From Fibrobacter sp. UWR2 (GTDB lineage: Bacteria > Fibrobacterota > Fibrobacteria > Fibrobacterales > Fibrobacteraceae): a DNA stretch of 64,000 nt. How positions within the stretch are numbered: the stretch's first letter is position 1; each line of letters starts with the position of its first letter. Under the pieces are notes generated by a model. The model had not been told where the DNA came from and did no database searches. It saw nothing but the letters and a program-made list of their open reading frames with translations. Where the stretch lies: the NCBI RefSeq assembly GCF_002210285.1, contig NZ_MWQE01000001.1, positions 806,001 to 870,000 of the forward strand, written 5' to 3'. Shown here in pieces: positions 1 through 6,672 of the stretch. The translations under genes were made by a program, and so were the position numbers.

Positions 1-175
1 TGACCGCTGGTTCCTGGACCGCATCGCCACGCACATCCTCGCTTACGAAGGCGATTCGAAGGTGGTGTGGTTCGAAGGCAACTGGAGCGAGTACGAAGCC
101 GACCGCCGCAAGCGCTTGGGCGAAGATGCCGACAATCCGAAGCCCATCAAGTACAAGACTCTCACGAGACAATAA
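1..175 (+). CDS. ettA: Energy-dependent translational throttle protein EttA (ABC-F), C-terminal fragment
   Basis: The frame is open from base 2 to the TAA at 173-175 and begins upstream of the window. The 57 visible residues start [13 protein letters not shown] and end [11 protein letters not shown]. This is the tail of an ABC-F ATPase: the DRWFLDR segment follows the switch His of the second ABC domain, and the FEGNWSEYE and KPIKYK stretches match the EttA C-terminus. EttA binds the ribosomal E site and gates entry into elongation according to the ATP/ADP ratio; it is a soluble cytoplasmic protein. A strong terminator follows within 15 bases. The assignment to EttA rather than another ABC-F member rests on this tail alone. 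Confidence 0.85.
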   Translation, partial: DRWFLDRIATHILAYEGDSKVVWFEGNWSEYEADRRKRLGEDADNPKPIKYKTLTRQ

Positions 176-188
176 TTTTCAGAGTGTC

Positions 189-220
189 ACCCCGGCCACA
201 GTGCCGGGGTCGCCTTTTTT
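189..220 (+). terminator. Intrinsic terminator after ettA
   Basis: An 8-bp GC-rich perfect stem (ACCCCGGC at 189-196 with GCCGGGGT at 203-210) has a 6-base loop and is followed by CGCC and six T. It lies between ettA and a convergent minus-strand gene. Confidence 0.9.
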
Positions 221-235
221 GTGTATGTGCCGAAA

Positions 236-835
236 CTAGTCCTTGATGCAACGGATGGAAAAGAGAAAGTTCTTGTCGCTTTCTCCTTCTCCCATTCCAT
301 TGAAGTCATGGCCTATGGCCACGCTTTGGGCAACATCGCTGTTGATTTCGGAAGAAGTCCAGAACACCGCCCATTGGCCGCGTCCGTCTGATGGGAGAGC
401 GGAGAAACCGTAGGTATCCTCGCCATCCCCCCTAAAACGCCAGCCACTTGTTGACTTGAGTGCCTTGCCTGCCTCCAGCTCGCCCCCAGCCGTCTCAACC
501 AGCTTGTCCCATTCCCATTTTGCCGGCAGATGCCAGCCGGTTGGGCATGCCTTCATGGCTTCGTTCCAGGCATATGTGCGTCCGTACTTGTCACAGTTTC
601 TTTTCTTGTCATCCAGGCAACAGTTACAGATCGCTGTTCCCCCATGGCAGAGTTTCTCTGTTATTTCGTAATTCAGGTTCTCGGCCATCCATACCTGGTT
701 CCCAATCCTTGCTATTCCGTAAACTTTGCCATCGCGAGTGTCCGTCATGGTTTCGCTGAATTTTTTCTTGCCCAGTTCGTTTTTTGCAACAAAAGCGACA
801 GCCGCAATAATAAGGATAATGAGAATTTTTTTCAT
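236..835 (-). CDS. Fibrobacter major paralogous domain protein (TIGR02145-like), single domain, membrane-anchored
   Basis: A 199-residue protein. Residues 3-19 are a hydrophobic anchor or signal (MKKILIILIIAAVAFVAK) without a lipobox Cys. The rest is one copy of the Fibrobacter paralogous domain: TDTRDGKVYGIARIGNQVWM, AENLNY, a Cys-rich stretch, YAWNEAM, CPTGWHLP, LKSTSGW, YGFSALP, FWTSSE and a final SIRCIKD. The function of this family is unknown; the fold is probably related to FGE/C-type-lectin-like domains (inference). An upstream in-frame ATG at 901 exists, but the ATG at 835 is preferred because AGGAAG precedes it and the signal begins there. Three related genes lie at 48.7-55.8 kb with 2, 2 and 4 copies of the domain. 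Confidence 0.85.
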   Translation of the reverse strand: MKKILIILIIAAVAFVAKNELGKKKFSETMTDTRDGKVYGIARIGNQVWMAENLNYEITEKLCHGGTAICNCCLDDKKRNCDKYGRTYAWNEAMKACPTGWHLPAKWEWDKLVETAGGELEAGKALKSTSGWRFRGDGEDTYGFSALPSDGRGQWAVFWTSSEINSDVAQSVAIGHDFNGMGEGESDKNFLFSIRCIKD

Positions 836-945
836 GGCTTTACTTCCTGGATTTGCTTTTCTCTTAATATATGCTTTTTTAGGGAAAAAATATCGTAACA
901 CGAATGTTAGGGCCTATATTAAGTTATCTTTTCCCTGCTACACCC

Positions 946-1590
946 ATGATCCACGTTTTTAGACATGAAATTCGCCTGATTTTCCGGGAACCGCGTTTCT
1001 GGATTCCGTTCATCATCCCGCCGGTGATTCTCGCGGCGAGCCAGGCGATTGCGGTGTCGCGTTACGGCGGGCAGATTATGCAGGGCATGGAAGGCTACAT
1101 GATGCTCCTGCTCGGTTGCCTGATGGCGCCGATGGGTGCGCCCCTTGCGGCTGACAGTTTTGCGGGCGAGCGCGAGCGCAACTCGCTTGAACTTTTGCAA
1201 CTTTCCCCGATTGCGCCGACGAGCCTCTTCTGGGGCAAGCTTCTGGCGATTCTCCCGTTCCCGGTGCTGTTCGCTATTCTGGCGCAGGTTGCCTACTGGT
1301 TTGCGCATCCCGAGATTCCATCGACGGCGGCAATCGCCTCGATTCTCGGGGCGGTCTCCGCGGTGCTTCTCACGACGTCGTTCTCGCTGGTACTTTCCCT
1401 GCGCATGAAGACGGTGCGTGCGGCGACGCAGTTCTCGCTGTTCTTTATCGTGCCGCTCCTTTTGTTGGTGCAGCTCAGTTACGAGGCTTTCTTGCAGGGC
1501 GTTGCCGTTCCGGCGGCGGTCCTGGTGGTATCTGTTGCGGTGTGCGCCTTTACGTCGTTTGTCTGCATGCGCAAGTTTGCGAGCATGTAA
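946..1590 (+). CDS. ABC-2 type transporter permease-like membrane protein
   Basis: A 214-residue integral membrane protein with about six hydrophobic segments. It starts MIHVFRHEIRLIFREPRFW, typical of ABC-2 permeases, where a cytoplasmic helix before TM1 carries the E.R...R.PRF pattern. The motif FAGERERNSLELLQLSPI (about residues 73-90) is the hallmark cytosolic loop E.E..TLE.L...P. Such permeases pair with an ABC ATPase to export drugs, polysaccharides or Na+. No ATPase gene is adjacent, and the substrate is unknown. The start at 946 is chosen over the ATG at 904 because it gives the standard N-terminus; neither has a strong Shine-Dalgarno. The gene is divergent from the paralogous-domain gene and 12 bases before the hydrolase gene. 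Confidence 0.8.
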   Translation: MIHVFRHEIRLIFREPRFWIPFIIPPVILAASQAIAVSRYGGQIMQGMEGYMMLLLGCLMAPMGAPLAADSFAGERERNSLELLQLSPIAPTSLFWGKLLAILPFPVLFAILAQVAYWFAHPEIPSTAAIASILGAVSAVLLTTSFSLVLSLRMKTVRAATQFSLFFIVPLLLLVQLSYEAFLQGVAVPAAVLVVSVAVCAFTSFVCMRKFASM

Positions 1591-1602
1591 GATAGGTCTC
1601 TC

Positions 1603-2142
1603 ATGCACTACCTTATCGTTCCCGGTTACGGTAATTCTGGCCCCGATCATTGGCAGACTTATTGGGAAAAGAGCCTGCCCGATGCAAGCCGTGTCCAGCA
1701 GCGTAGCTGGGAGGGCCCCAAGAAGGCGGAGTGGGTCGATACGCTCGACAAGGCGGTGTCTTCGCTCAAGTCCGATACGATTATTGTCTCGCATAGCCTG
1801 GGGGTTGCGACGACGGTCATTTGGCTGCAGAAGGTGGCGGCCGAAAAACGCCTGCCCGGCTGTGTCAAGGGCGTGTTTCTTGTTGCGCCTGCGGATGTCG
1901 AAACGATTGACATTGTCGAGGACTTTGCGCCGATGCCTCTGGAGAAGCTGCCGGTGCCTTCGTGTGTTGTCGCAAGCGAGAACGACGAGTACGTGACTAT
2001 CGAACGTGCGCGTATGTTTGCGGAGGCGTGGGGCTCGATGTTCTTTGACGTGGGTCGCAAGGGGCATATCAATGCGCTTACGAACCTCGGCGAATGGGAA
2101 GAAGGCCGAGCCCTCCTGAAGGAATTTGAAAAAATTCTGTAG
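1603..2142 (+). CDS. RBBP9/YdeN family serine hydrolase
   Basis: A 179-residue alpha/beta hydrolase of the small RBBP9/YdeN type (Pfam Ser_hydrolase). It starts MHYLIVPGYGNSGPDHWQ; the GYGNS.PDHWQ.YWE pattern is diagnostic. The catalytic triad is visible: Ser65 in SHSLG, Asp128 in ENDEYV and His155 in KGHIN. The length matches the family and there is no signal peptide, so it is cytoplasmic. Substrates are generally unknown. It starts 12 bases after the permease stop and may be cotranscribed with it. Confidence 0.88.
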   Translation: MHYLIVPGYGNSGPDHWQTYWEKSLPDASRVQQRSWEGPKKAEWVDTLDKAVSSLKSDTIIVSHSLGVATTVIWLQKVAAEKRLPGCVKGVFLVAPADVETIDIVEDFAPMPLEKLPVPSCVVASENDEYVTIERARMFAEAWGSMFFDVGRKGHINALTNLGEWEEGRALLKEFEKIL

Positions 2143-2253
2143 GGACTGGTTTTCCTGAAAATTTTTTTGTAGATTGTTTCCAACCCGTTTCGGGTTGTGT
2201 CGGCTGTCGAGTGACGCCCTTTATTTATATATCTTAAAAATCTGGGAGGCCTT

Positions 2254-4026
2254 GTGCCTCGTAAAAACATGGAGGAAAGCCGTGGCTGCTTTATGCCCGC
2301 GGTAGCTTGCCTCGTTATTGTTTTACTTCTTTGCCTGGGGCGCGCGTGGTGCGCTGAGCGCGACGTGCCCGACAAGGTTTCGCTTGATTTCGTGGATGCG
2401 AATATCCAGGAGGTGGCGCGTTCGGTTTCGCTGGCGTACGGTGTGCCTGTCCTTGTTGATGGCGGAATCGAGAATAAGGTTACGTTCCATCTCGATGGCG
2501 TGGGACTCCTGGAGGGGCTCACGTCGCTGTGCTCTACCCTCGGGCTGGAGGTTTTTCGCGATGGCTCGGTGTTGCGCATTCGCAAGCGGGTGGATCATGG
2601 CGAAAATTACTTCCGGATTGCGGATTCGCTAGTCACGCTGGCGGTGGAACGGCGTGACGTGCGGGACTTTATCCGGGATTTTTCTGCGAATACGGGCTTG
2701 AATGTGCTTGCCGCGCCCGATGTTTCAGGAGAAATTTCCGGGAGGCTTTCGGCGGTACCCGCAGTAACGGCGCTCCGGACAATCCTTGAAATACATGGCT
2801 TCCGCGTGCGGCGTGATGCGGATTGTTACCGTGTGGAGCGCTCTCGCAATACGCCTGTGGGTGGCGCGGGTGCGAGCGGCTCTGTGCCCGATATCGCCGT
2901 AGACGATTCCCTCTATTCTGTGGAACTGGATGGCACGTCGCTGGACGTTTTCCTCAAGGAATTTGCGCGGGTGGCCAACCTCAATCTGGTCTTGTACGGC
3001 GATGTGCATGAAACTTCGCAGATGCGTTTTGAACGCGCCCCGCTGGCGAATCTCCTGCAGTCGCTCTTTCGCGGGAGCCGCTACACCTATGCGTTGAACT
3101 CGAATACTTTGTTTGTAACAGAGCGCGGGGCGAAAAACGTGCTCTCGCGAACGGAACTTTACCCGCTGAAGGCAACGACGCCGGAGTCACTCGTGCCGCA
3201 ACTTTCCAAACTGTTGCCGGGTTCGGGGCTTGTCGTGTCGGAAGTGAAGGAACAGAATGCGCTGATGCTGCGCGGCTCGCCCACAGAAATTGCGGAGGCA
3301 ATCGCCATCCTTGAAAACCTGGACAAGCCCGCCATGCAGGTGACCATCTCGTGCGTAATCGTGGAACTCAAGCGCGGGCGCAACTTTGAAATCGGGCTCC
3401 ACAGCGGCTCTACGCGCAAGACGGGCGAGAACGACCTGGGCGTGCGCGGGTTCTGGGATTTTATGGGGAAGGACGTTTCCGCCTCGGGCGCGTTCGGGAA
3501 AATCGGGATTCTCCCGGCGCGTTTCGAGATGGAACTATCTGCGATGGAAGAGAACAACAGGGCCGAAATCCTTGCGCGCCCGCGGCTCACGACGCTCAAC
3601 GGGAACAAGGCGGAACTCAACGTGACGAATACGGTGTATTACCTGGTGAGTCAGGTTTCTGCCGATGGCTACCCGATTACGGATTACCGCAGTTTCAATG
3701 ACGGCATCTCGCTCGAAATCACGCCGACCGTGACGCAGGGCGGGAGCATCACGCTGAACATTTCGCCCGAAATCAAGACGGCGGGGCGCTCGAGCGGGGA
3801 TGGCCCGCGGGACATCAGCACGCGAAACCTGAAGACGACTGTCACGCTGAAAAACGGCGAGACGCTTTGCCTGGGCGGCCTCGTACGGAAGGGCAAGTCG
3901 GAGGTGCGCACGGCGGTGCCGTTCCTCGGGAGCATCCCGTTTATCGGCAAGCTGTTCAGTTACGTGAGCGAGGTTGACGACGAGAGCGAACTGGCCATCT
4001 TCATCACGCCCGAGGTGAATTTCTGA
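2254..4026 (+). CDS. Type II secretion/type IV pilus-like secretin with three N-terminal N0/STN-like repeats
   Basis: A 590-residue outer-membrane secretin (GspD/PilQ superfamily). GTG is used as start, with GGGAGG four bases upstream; an ATG at 2269 has no such site. Hydrophobic residues about 16-32 form the signal peptide. Three similar ~75-residue modules follow (about 40-110, 125-195, 215-290), each with a pattern like VSLDFVDANIQEVARSVS, resembling N0/STN domains. Next comes an N1-type domain (YPLKATTPESLVPQLSKLL) and the secretin core, with ILARPRLTTLNGNKA, LEITPTV, LKTTVTLKNGETLCLGGL and VPFLGSIPFIGKLF. Its stop overlaps the next ATG (TGATG), so it leads a translationally coupled operon. 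Whether the machine is a T2SS or a pilus cannot be decided: the ATPase, platform protein and major pilin are not in the window. Confidence 0.88.
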   Translation: MPRKNMEESRGCFMPAVACLVIVLLLCLGRAWCAERDVPDKVSLDFVDANIQEVARSVSLAYGVPVLVDGGIENKVTFHLDGVGLLEGLTSLCSTLGLEVFRDGSVLRIRKRVDHGENYFRIADSLVTLAVERRDVRDFIRDFSANTGLNVLAAPDVSGEISGRLSAVPAVTALRTILEIHGFRVRRDADCYRVERSRNTPVGGAGASGSVPDIAVDDSLYSVELDGTSLDVFLKEFARVANLNLVLYGDVHETSQMRFERAPLANLLQSLFRGSRYTYALNSNTLFVTERGAKNVLSRTELYPLKATTPESLVPQLSKLLPGSGLVVSEVKEQNALMLRGSPTEIAEAIAILENLDKPAMQVTISCVIVELKRGRNFEIGLHSGSTRKTGENDLGVRGFWDFMGKDVSASGAFGKIGILPARFEMELSAMEENNRAEILARPRLTTLNGNKAELNVTNTVYYLVSQVSADGYPITDYRSFNDGISLEITPTVTQGGSITLNISPEIKTAGRSSGDGPRDISTRNLKTTVTLKNGETLCLGGLVRKGKSEVRTAVPFLGSIPFIGKLFSYVSEVDDESELAIFITPEVNF

Positions 4027-5141
4027 TGTGGACGCGTGTGGCTGCTGTCGATGCGCACCTCTGGACGTGGGAGGTCGTGACGGGCTTTGACGGGGTTCTC
4101 GATTCAAAGACCTCGCACGCGCGTTTCGCCGAGGATTTTCCGACTGTCGCGGAAGCTTGCCGGAACGGAGAATGCGCGGCATGGCCGATATTCCGCGAAA
4201 TGGTGAGTTTCAACAGCACGGATGGGCGAAAACACCGGTATCTCGTGATGCGCCCCGACGTGGCCCTGGGTGCCTACCGGAAAAATTTTGACCGCGTTCT
4301 CCCGCGAGTTGCCGAATTTTACGGATGTGCAGATAAACTAATGCGTGAAGGGGAGTGTGCCGGTGGCGAAAGTGCTTGTTGCGGGAGTAGCCTGCGCGAA
4401 AGTTGCGGGAACTGCCGCTTCGCATTCCTAGATAAAGGCGCTCTTTACATTCTCGTCTTTTTCGAAGGACGGCTTTGCCACTGGACTTGCGAACCTGGGT
4501 GCGATGCGGCCGCGGCAGGGGAGAGGCTCGAACGCTTCGACGAATTCCTGAGGCGCGACGACCTGTTCTCGAGAGCGGAAACCTGGTGCAAGCGGCTGGT
4601 CTGCGTCGACGGCGCCGGAGAGCGGGATCATCGTGAATGGCGACGACGCGCACGCAAAGATCCGTTCTGGAAGGCGGTGGACCTTGACGAATGCGCTGGC
4701 CTGAAACCCCGTGCGAAAAGGAAAATCGTCTTGGCAACTCTGATCGGGATGGCTTTCGCGTTTGCGGGCGGCGTAACCTTCTTTGACAATGGGATTGCAT
4801 ATACGAGGCCGGTTCCGGATTTGTCGCCGGTACCGGAGTATGTCTTGGGTGTTGGCGGCGAAGACCCGTACGAAACGGAAGTAGTCGAAAAGTTTGATGA
4901 AGAAAAACCGCGTGCAAAAAATGTACGCGCAAATGTCACGGTTCCAGAATGTTCTATGCCTGTTATAAAGTTGTATGGGGTGGTCGAAGGGCGTCTGGTG
5001 CAGGCGAGCATTGACGGGGGAGAACGCGCTTGGCTTCGTATGGGCGATTCTGCCGGCAATTACAAGGTGGCAGACATCGGTAAGGACAATGCGGTATTGG
5101 TGTGCGGAGAGAATCGCGTGGAGGTATACAATGGGCGATAA
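4026..5141 (+). CDS. Bitopic secretion-system assembly protein, GspL/PilM-like cytoplasmic part plus GspC/PilP-like periplasmic part (predicted)
   Basis: A 371-residue protein with one transmembrane segment at about 236-258 (IVLATLIGMAFAFAGGVTFF). The cytoplasmic part ends in a basic stretch (HREWRRRARKD). It contains six Cys between residues 101 and 130 (101, 111, 118, 119, 127, 130), including a CGNC pair. The C-terminal periplasmic 55 residues (IKLYGVVEGRLVQ ... GDSAGNYKVADIG ... VLVCGENRVEVYNG) have the pattern of the GspC homology region/PilP domain, which docks on the secretin N0 domain. Position between secretin and pseudopilins fits an inner-membrane assembly protein. The GspL/PilM likeness of the N-terminus is weak; the GspC/PilP likeness is moderate. 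It overlaps the secretin stop by 1 base and the next gene by 11. Confidence 0.6.
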   Translation: MWTRVAAVDAHLWTWEVVTGFDGVLDSKTSHARFAEDFPTVAEACRNGECAAWPIFREMVSFNSTDGRKHRYLVMRPDVALGAYRKNFDRVLPRVAEFYGCADKLMREGECAGGESACCGSSLRESCGNCRFAFLDKGALYILVFFEGRLCHWTCEPGCDAAAAGERLERFDEFLRRDDLFSRAETWCKRLVCVDGAGERDHREWRRRARKDPFWKAVDLDECAGLKPRAKRKIVLATLIGMAFAFAGGVTFFDNGIAYTRPVPDLSPVPEYVLGVGGEDPYETEVVEKFDEEKPRAKNVRANVTVPECSMPVIKLYGVVEGRLVQASIDGGERAWLRMGDSAGNYKVADIGKDNAVLVCGENRVEVYNGR

Positions 5142-6099
5142 GCGGGGTTTTGCCCTTACCTTCATTCTTGTGATTATCCTTGCGCTGACAATCCTCTATG
5201 CGGGACTGTTGCGCATTTCCGGAGGGCTTTCACGCCAGACGGCGCGCTATGTTGCAGACGTGCAGGCGGTTTACGATGCTGAATCGGCTATCATTGCGAA
5301 TCTATCAGGATTCCCTGACGGATTCTTTGTGGGGCTCCCGCATGTGAGTGCCGAACTCGATGGCCCGTGGGGCCTTATGTGTGCCCCGATGGCGCACAAA
5401 ACGCCTACGGCCTCCGTACGGGATGGCTTACTTTGTGCAGAATACGGCACGCGGTATACGCGCAGACGCTTTGAGGAATGGTTTACGGCGCTTTCTGCAT
5501 ACCGCAGCGACTTGCGGGAACGCATCGGCGGCTCGCCCGGATTCCGCGAGGTTTCGGGCAACAGGCGCTTCTTTCGGCTTGATTCTTCCGTCGCGTTGCA
5601 TGTAAGCGATGGCGACCTTACGCTTGATTTTGATACGCATGTCCCTTCTGCGGCCTTCATTGTCGATGGCTCTGTGAACGTGAAGGGGCGCGCCCGATTT
5701 GATACCTTGCGCATCTTTGCGGATGGCGACATCCGCCTCGGCGGGGAAGTTTCCGCTACCCGCCTGGAGGTGTATTCCGGCGGGTCCATCGAGGCCAATT
5801 CCCGCGTGCAGTTTTCGGGAATGCTCTATGCCCGCAAAGACGTGACAATCGGCGACCGTGTGCGCGCCGTGTTCCCGAGTGTGGCGGTTGCCGTCGGTTC
5901 CGGGGACTGCAGCGTGACGCTTGCAGGGCACGCCGCGTTCGCGGGCGTGCTCGCGGCACCGGGCGGTAACGTGGTGGTGGATACTCCCGACAGCCTCGCC
6001 GGAGCCGCGTTCCCCGGAACCGTGCGCGACTCGTCCCAAGCGCTCCTGCCTGCGTTCTTCGACGGGGAGAACGTCGTCTTCCGGAGGGCCGCAAAGTGA
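5131..6099 (+). CDS. GspK/PilX-like pseudopilus protein with a beta-solenoid-like C-terminal part
   Basis: A 322-residue protein. The start ATG at 5131 has GGAGG six bases upstream and overlaps the preceding gene by 11 bases. The N-terminus MGDKRGFALTFILVIILALT resembles the PilX/GspK type: a short basic leader, then a hydrophobic helix without the Glu5 of major pilins. From about residue 155 it reads as short repetitive beta strands (AAFIVDGSVNVKGRARFDTL, IFADGDIRLGG, LEVYSGGSIEAN, GMLYARKDVTIGDRV, VAVGSGD). This is the pattern of bactofilin-like or polymer-forming beta-helices, not the alpha-domain of classical GspK. It is probably an envelope-anchored tip or minor pseudopilin. The solenoid reading is inference from periodicity. 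Confidence 0.65.
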   Translation: MGDKRGFALTFILVIILALTILYAGLLRISGGLSRQTARYVADVQAVYDAESAIIANLSGFPDGFFVGLPHVSAELDGPWGLMCAPMAHKTPTASVRDGLLCAEYGTRYTRRRFEEWFTALSAYRSDLRERIGGSPGFREVSGNRRFFRLDSSVALHVSDGDLTLDFDTHVPSAAFIVDGSVNVKGRARFDTLRIFADGDIRLGGEVSATRLEVYSGGSIEANSRVQFSGMLYARKDVTIGDRVRAVFPSVAVAVGSGDCSVTLAGHAAFAGVLAAPGGNVVVDTPDSLAGAAFPGTVRDSSQALLPAFFDGENVVFRRAAK

Positions 6100-6482
6100 T
6101 ATCCTGTGATAGACATCCCGTGGCAAACGACACATTTATGTCCCAAAATAAAGACATTGCCCTCGATAAACGGAATGGTTTTACCCTCCTAGAAGTCCTC
6201 GTCGCGCTCGCCGTCCTTGCTGCCGGCGCGGTGGCGCTCGGGCACTACGCCGGCGCCTTCAACCGCGTCTCTTCCGCCGAAATAGCCCGTGCCGACTCCG
6301 CCGTTGCCGCTGTAGCTTACCTCGATTCCATCGCCGTATCGCTCTCGCCCTGCACCGACACAGTCCTAATGCGTGCAGAAACCTTCCTGCTCCCAGGGCC
6401 TCGCGCCCTCCAGTGGGTCGAGGTCCATTCAGGTAACTTCACGTTGAGGAGGCTTGTGCGATGCGCAAGGGCTTCACGCTGA
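6096..6482 (+). CDS. Minor pseudopilin, GspI/PilV-like
   Basis: A 128-residue protein with a prepilin peptidase site: after a long leader (residues 1-28) comes NG|FTLLEVLVALAVLAAG, with Glu5 and a hydrophobic helix. Cleavage by prepilin peptidase and N-methylation of Phe are expected. The start is GTG at 6096, overlapping the TGA of the upstream gene (GTGA), with GGAGG eight bases upstream; an ATG at 6138 is an alternative with a shorter leader. After the helix there are about 70 residues, short but within range for GspI. It overlaps the next pseudopilin gene by 22 bases, so the four genes behave as one translational unit. Confidence 0.8.
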   Translation: MISCDRHPVANDTFMSQNKDIALDKRNGFTLLEVLVALAVLAAGAVALGHYAGAFNRVSSAEIARADSAVAAVAYLDSIAVSLSPCTDTVLMRAETFLLPGPRALQWVEVHSGNFTLRRLVRCARASR

Positions 6483-6670
6483 TGGAACTCATGGTGGCGC
6501 TCGCCACCGCCGGCATACTCGTGTCCGTCGCCCTCGGCATGTACGGCTCGTTTTACCGCGGGTACGTCGCCAGCCGCGATGCCTACGCTGCGGCCACTTC
6601 CGAACGCCTGCTCCAGATGCAAAAAAGCATCCGCGAAATTCGCGGATGCCCAAATGCTAATCGTCTGTAG
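6461..6670 (+). CDS. Pseudopilin, GspJ/PulG-like, apparently truncated
   Basis: A 69-residue protein starting MRKGFTLMELMVALATAGIL: a short basic leader, a Gly|Phe cleavage site and Glu5, a classic class-3 signal. After the helix only about 35 residues remain (YGSFYRGYVASRDAYAAATS...), whereas GspJ-type pseudopilins are about 200 residues. The last 15 codons coincide with the hairpin and A-run that form the terminator of the convergent minus-strand gene. This indicates that the 3' part of the gene was lost and replaced. It could still encode a short pilin-like peptide, but I read it as a 3'-truncated remnant. Confidence 0.65.
   Translation: MRKGFTLMELMVALATAGILVSVALGMYGSFYRGYVASRDAYAAATSERLLQMQKSIREIRGCPNANRL
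6621..6649 (-). terminator. Terminator of the minus-strand glycosyltransferase gene, lying inside the truncated pseudopilin
   Basis: A 9-bp perfect stem (GCATCCGCG at 6627-6635 with CGCGGATGC at 6641-6649) is preceded on the plus strand by six A. On the minus strand this is a stem followed by TTTTTT, 24 bases after the glycosyltransferase stop. Confidence 0.85.
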
Positions 6671-6672
6671 GT

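Noticed and set aside
919-2067. Minus-strand frame of about 382 codons, Arg/His-rich
   Set aside because: Antisense shadow of the permease and hydrolase genes; composition is typical of shadow frames.
2150-2175. Terminator after the RBBP9-like gene (TTTTCCTGAAAA then T run)
   Set aside because: The stem is only four A-T pairs, too weak to call.
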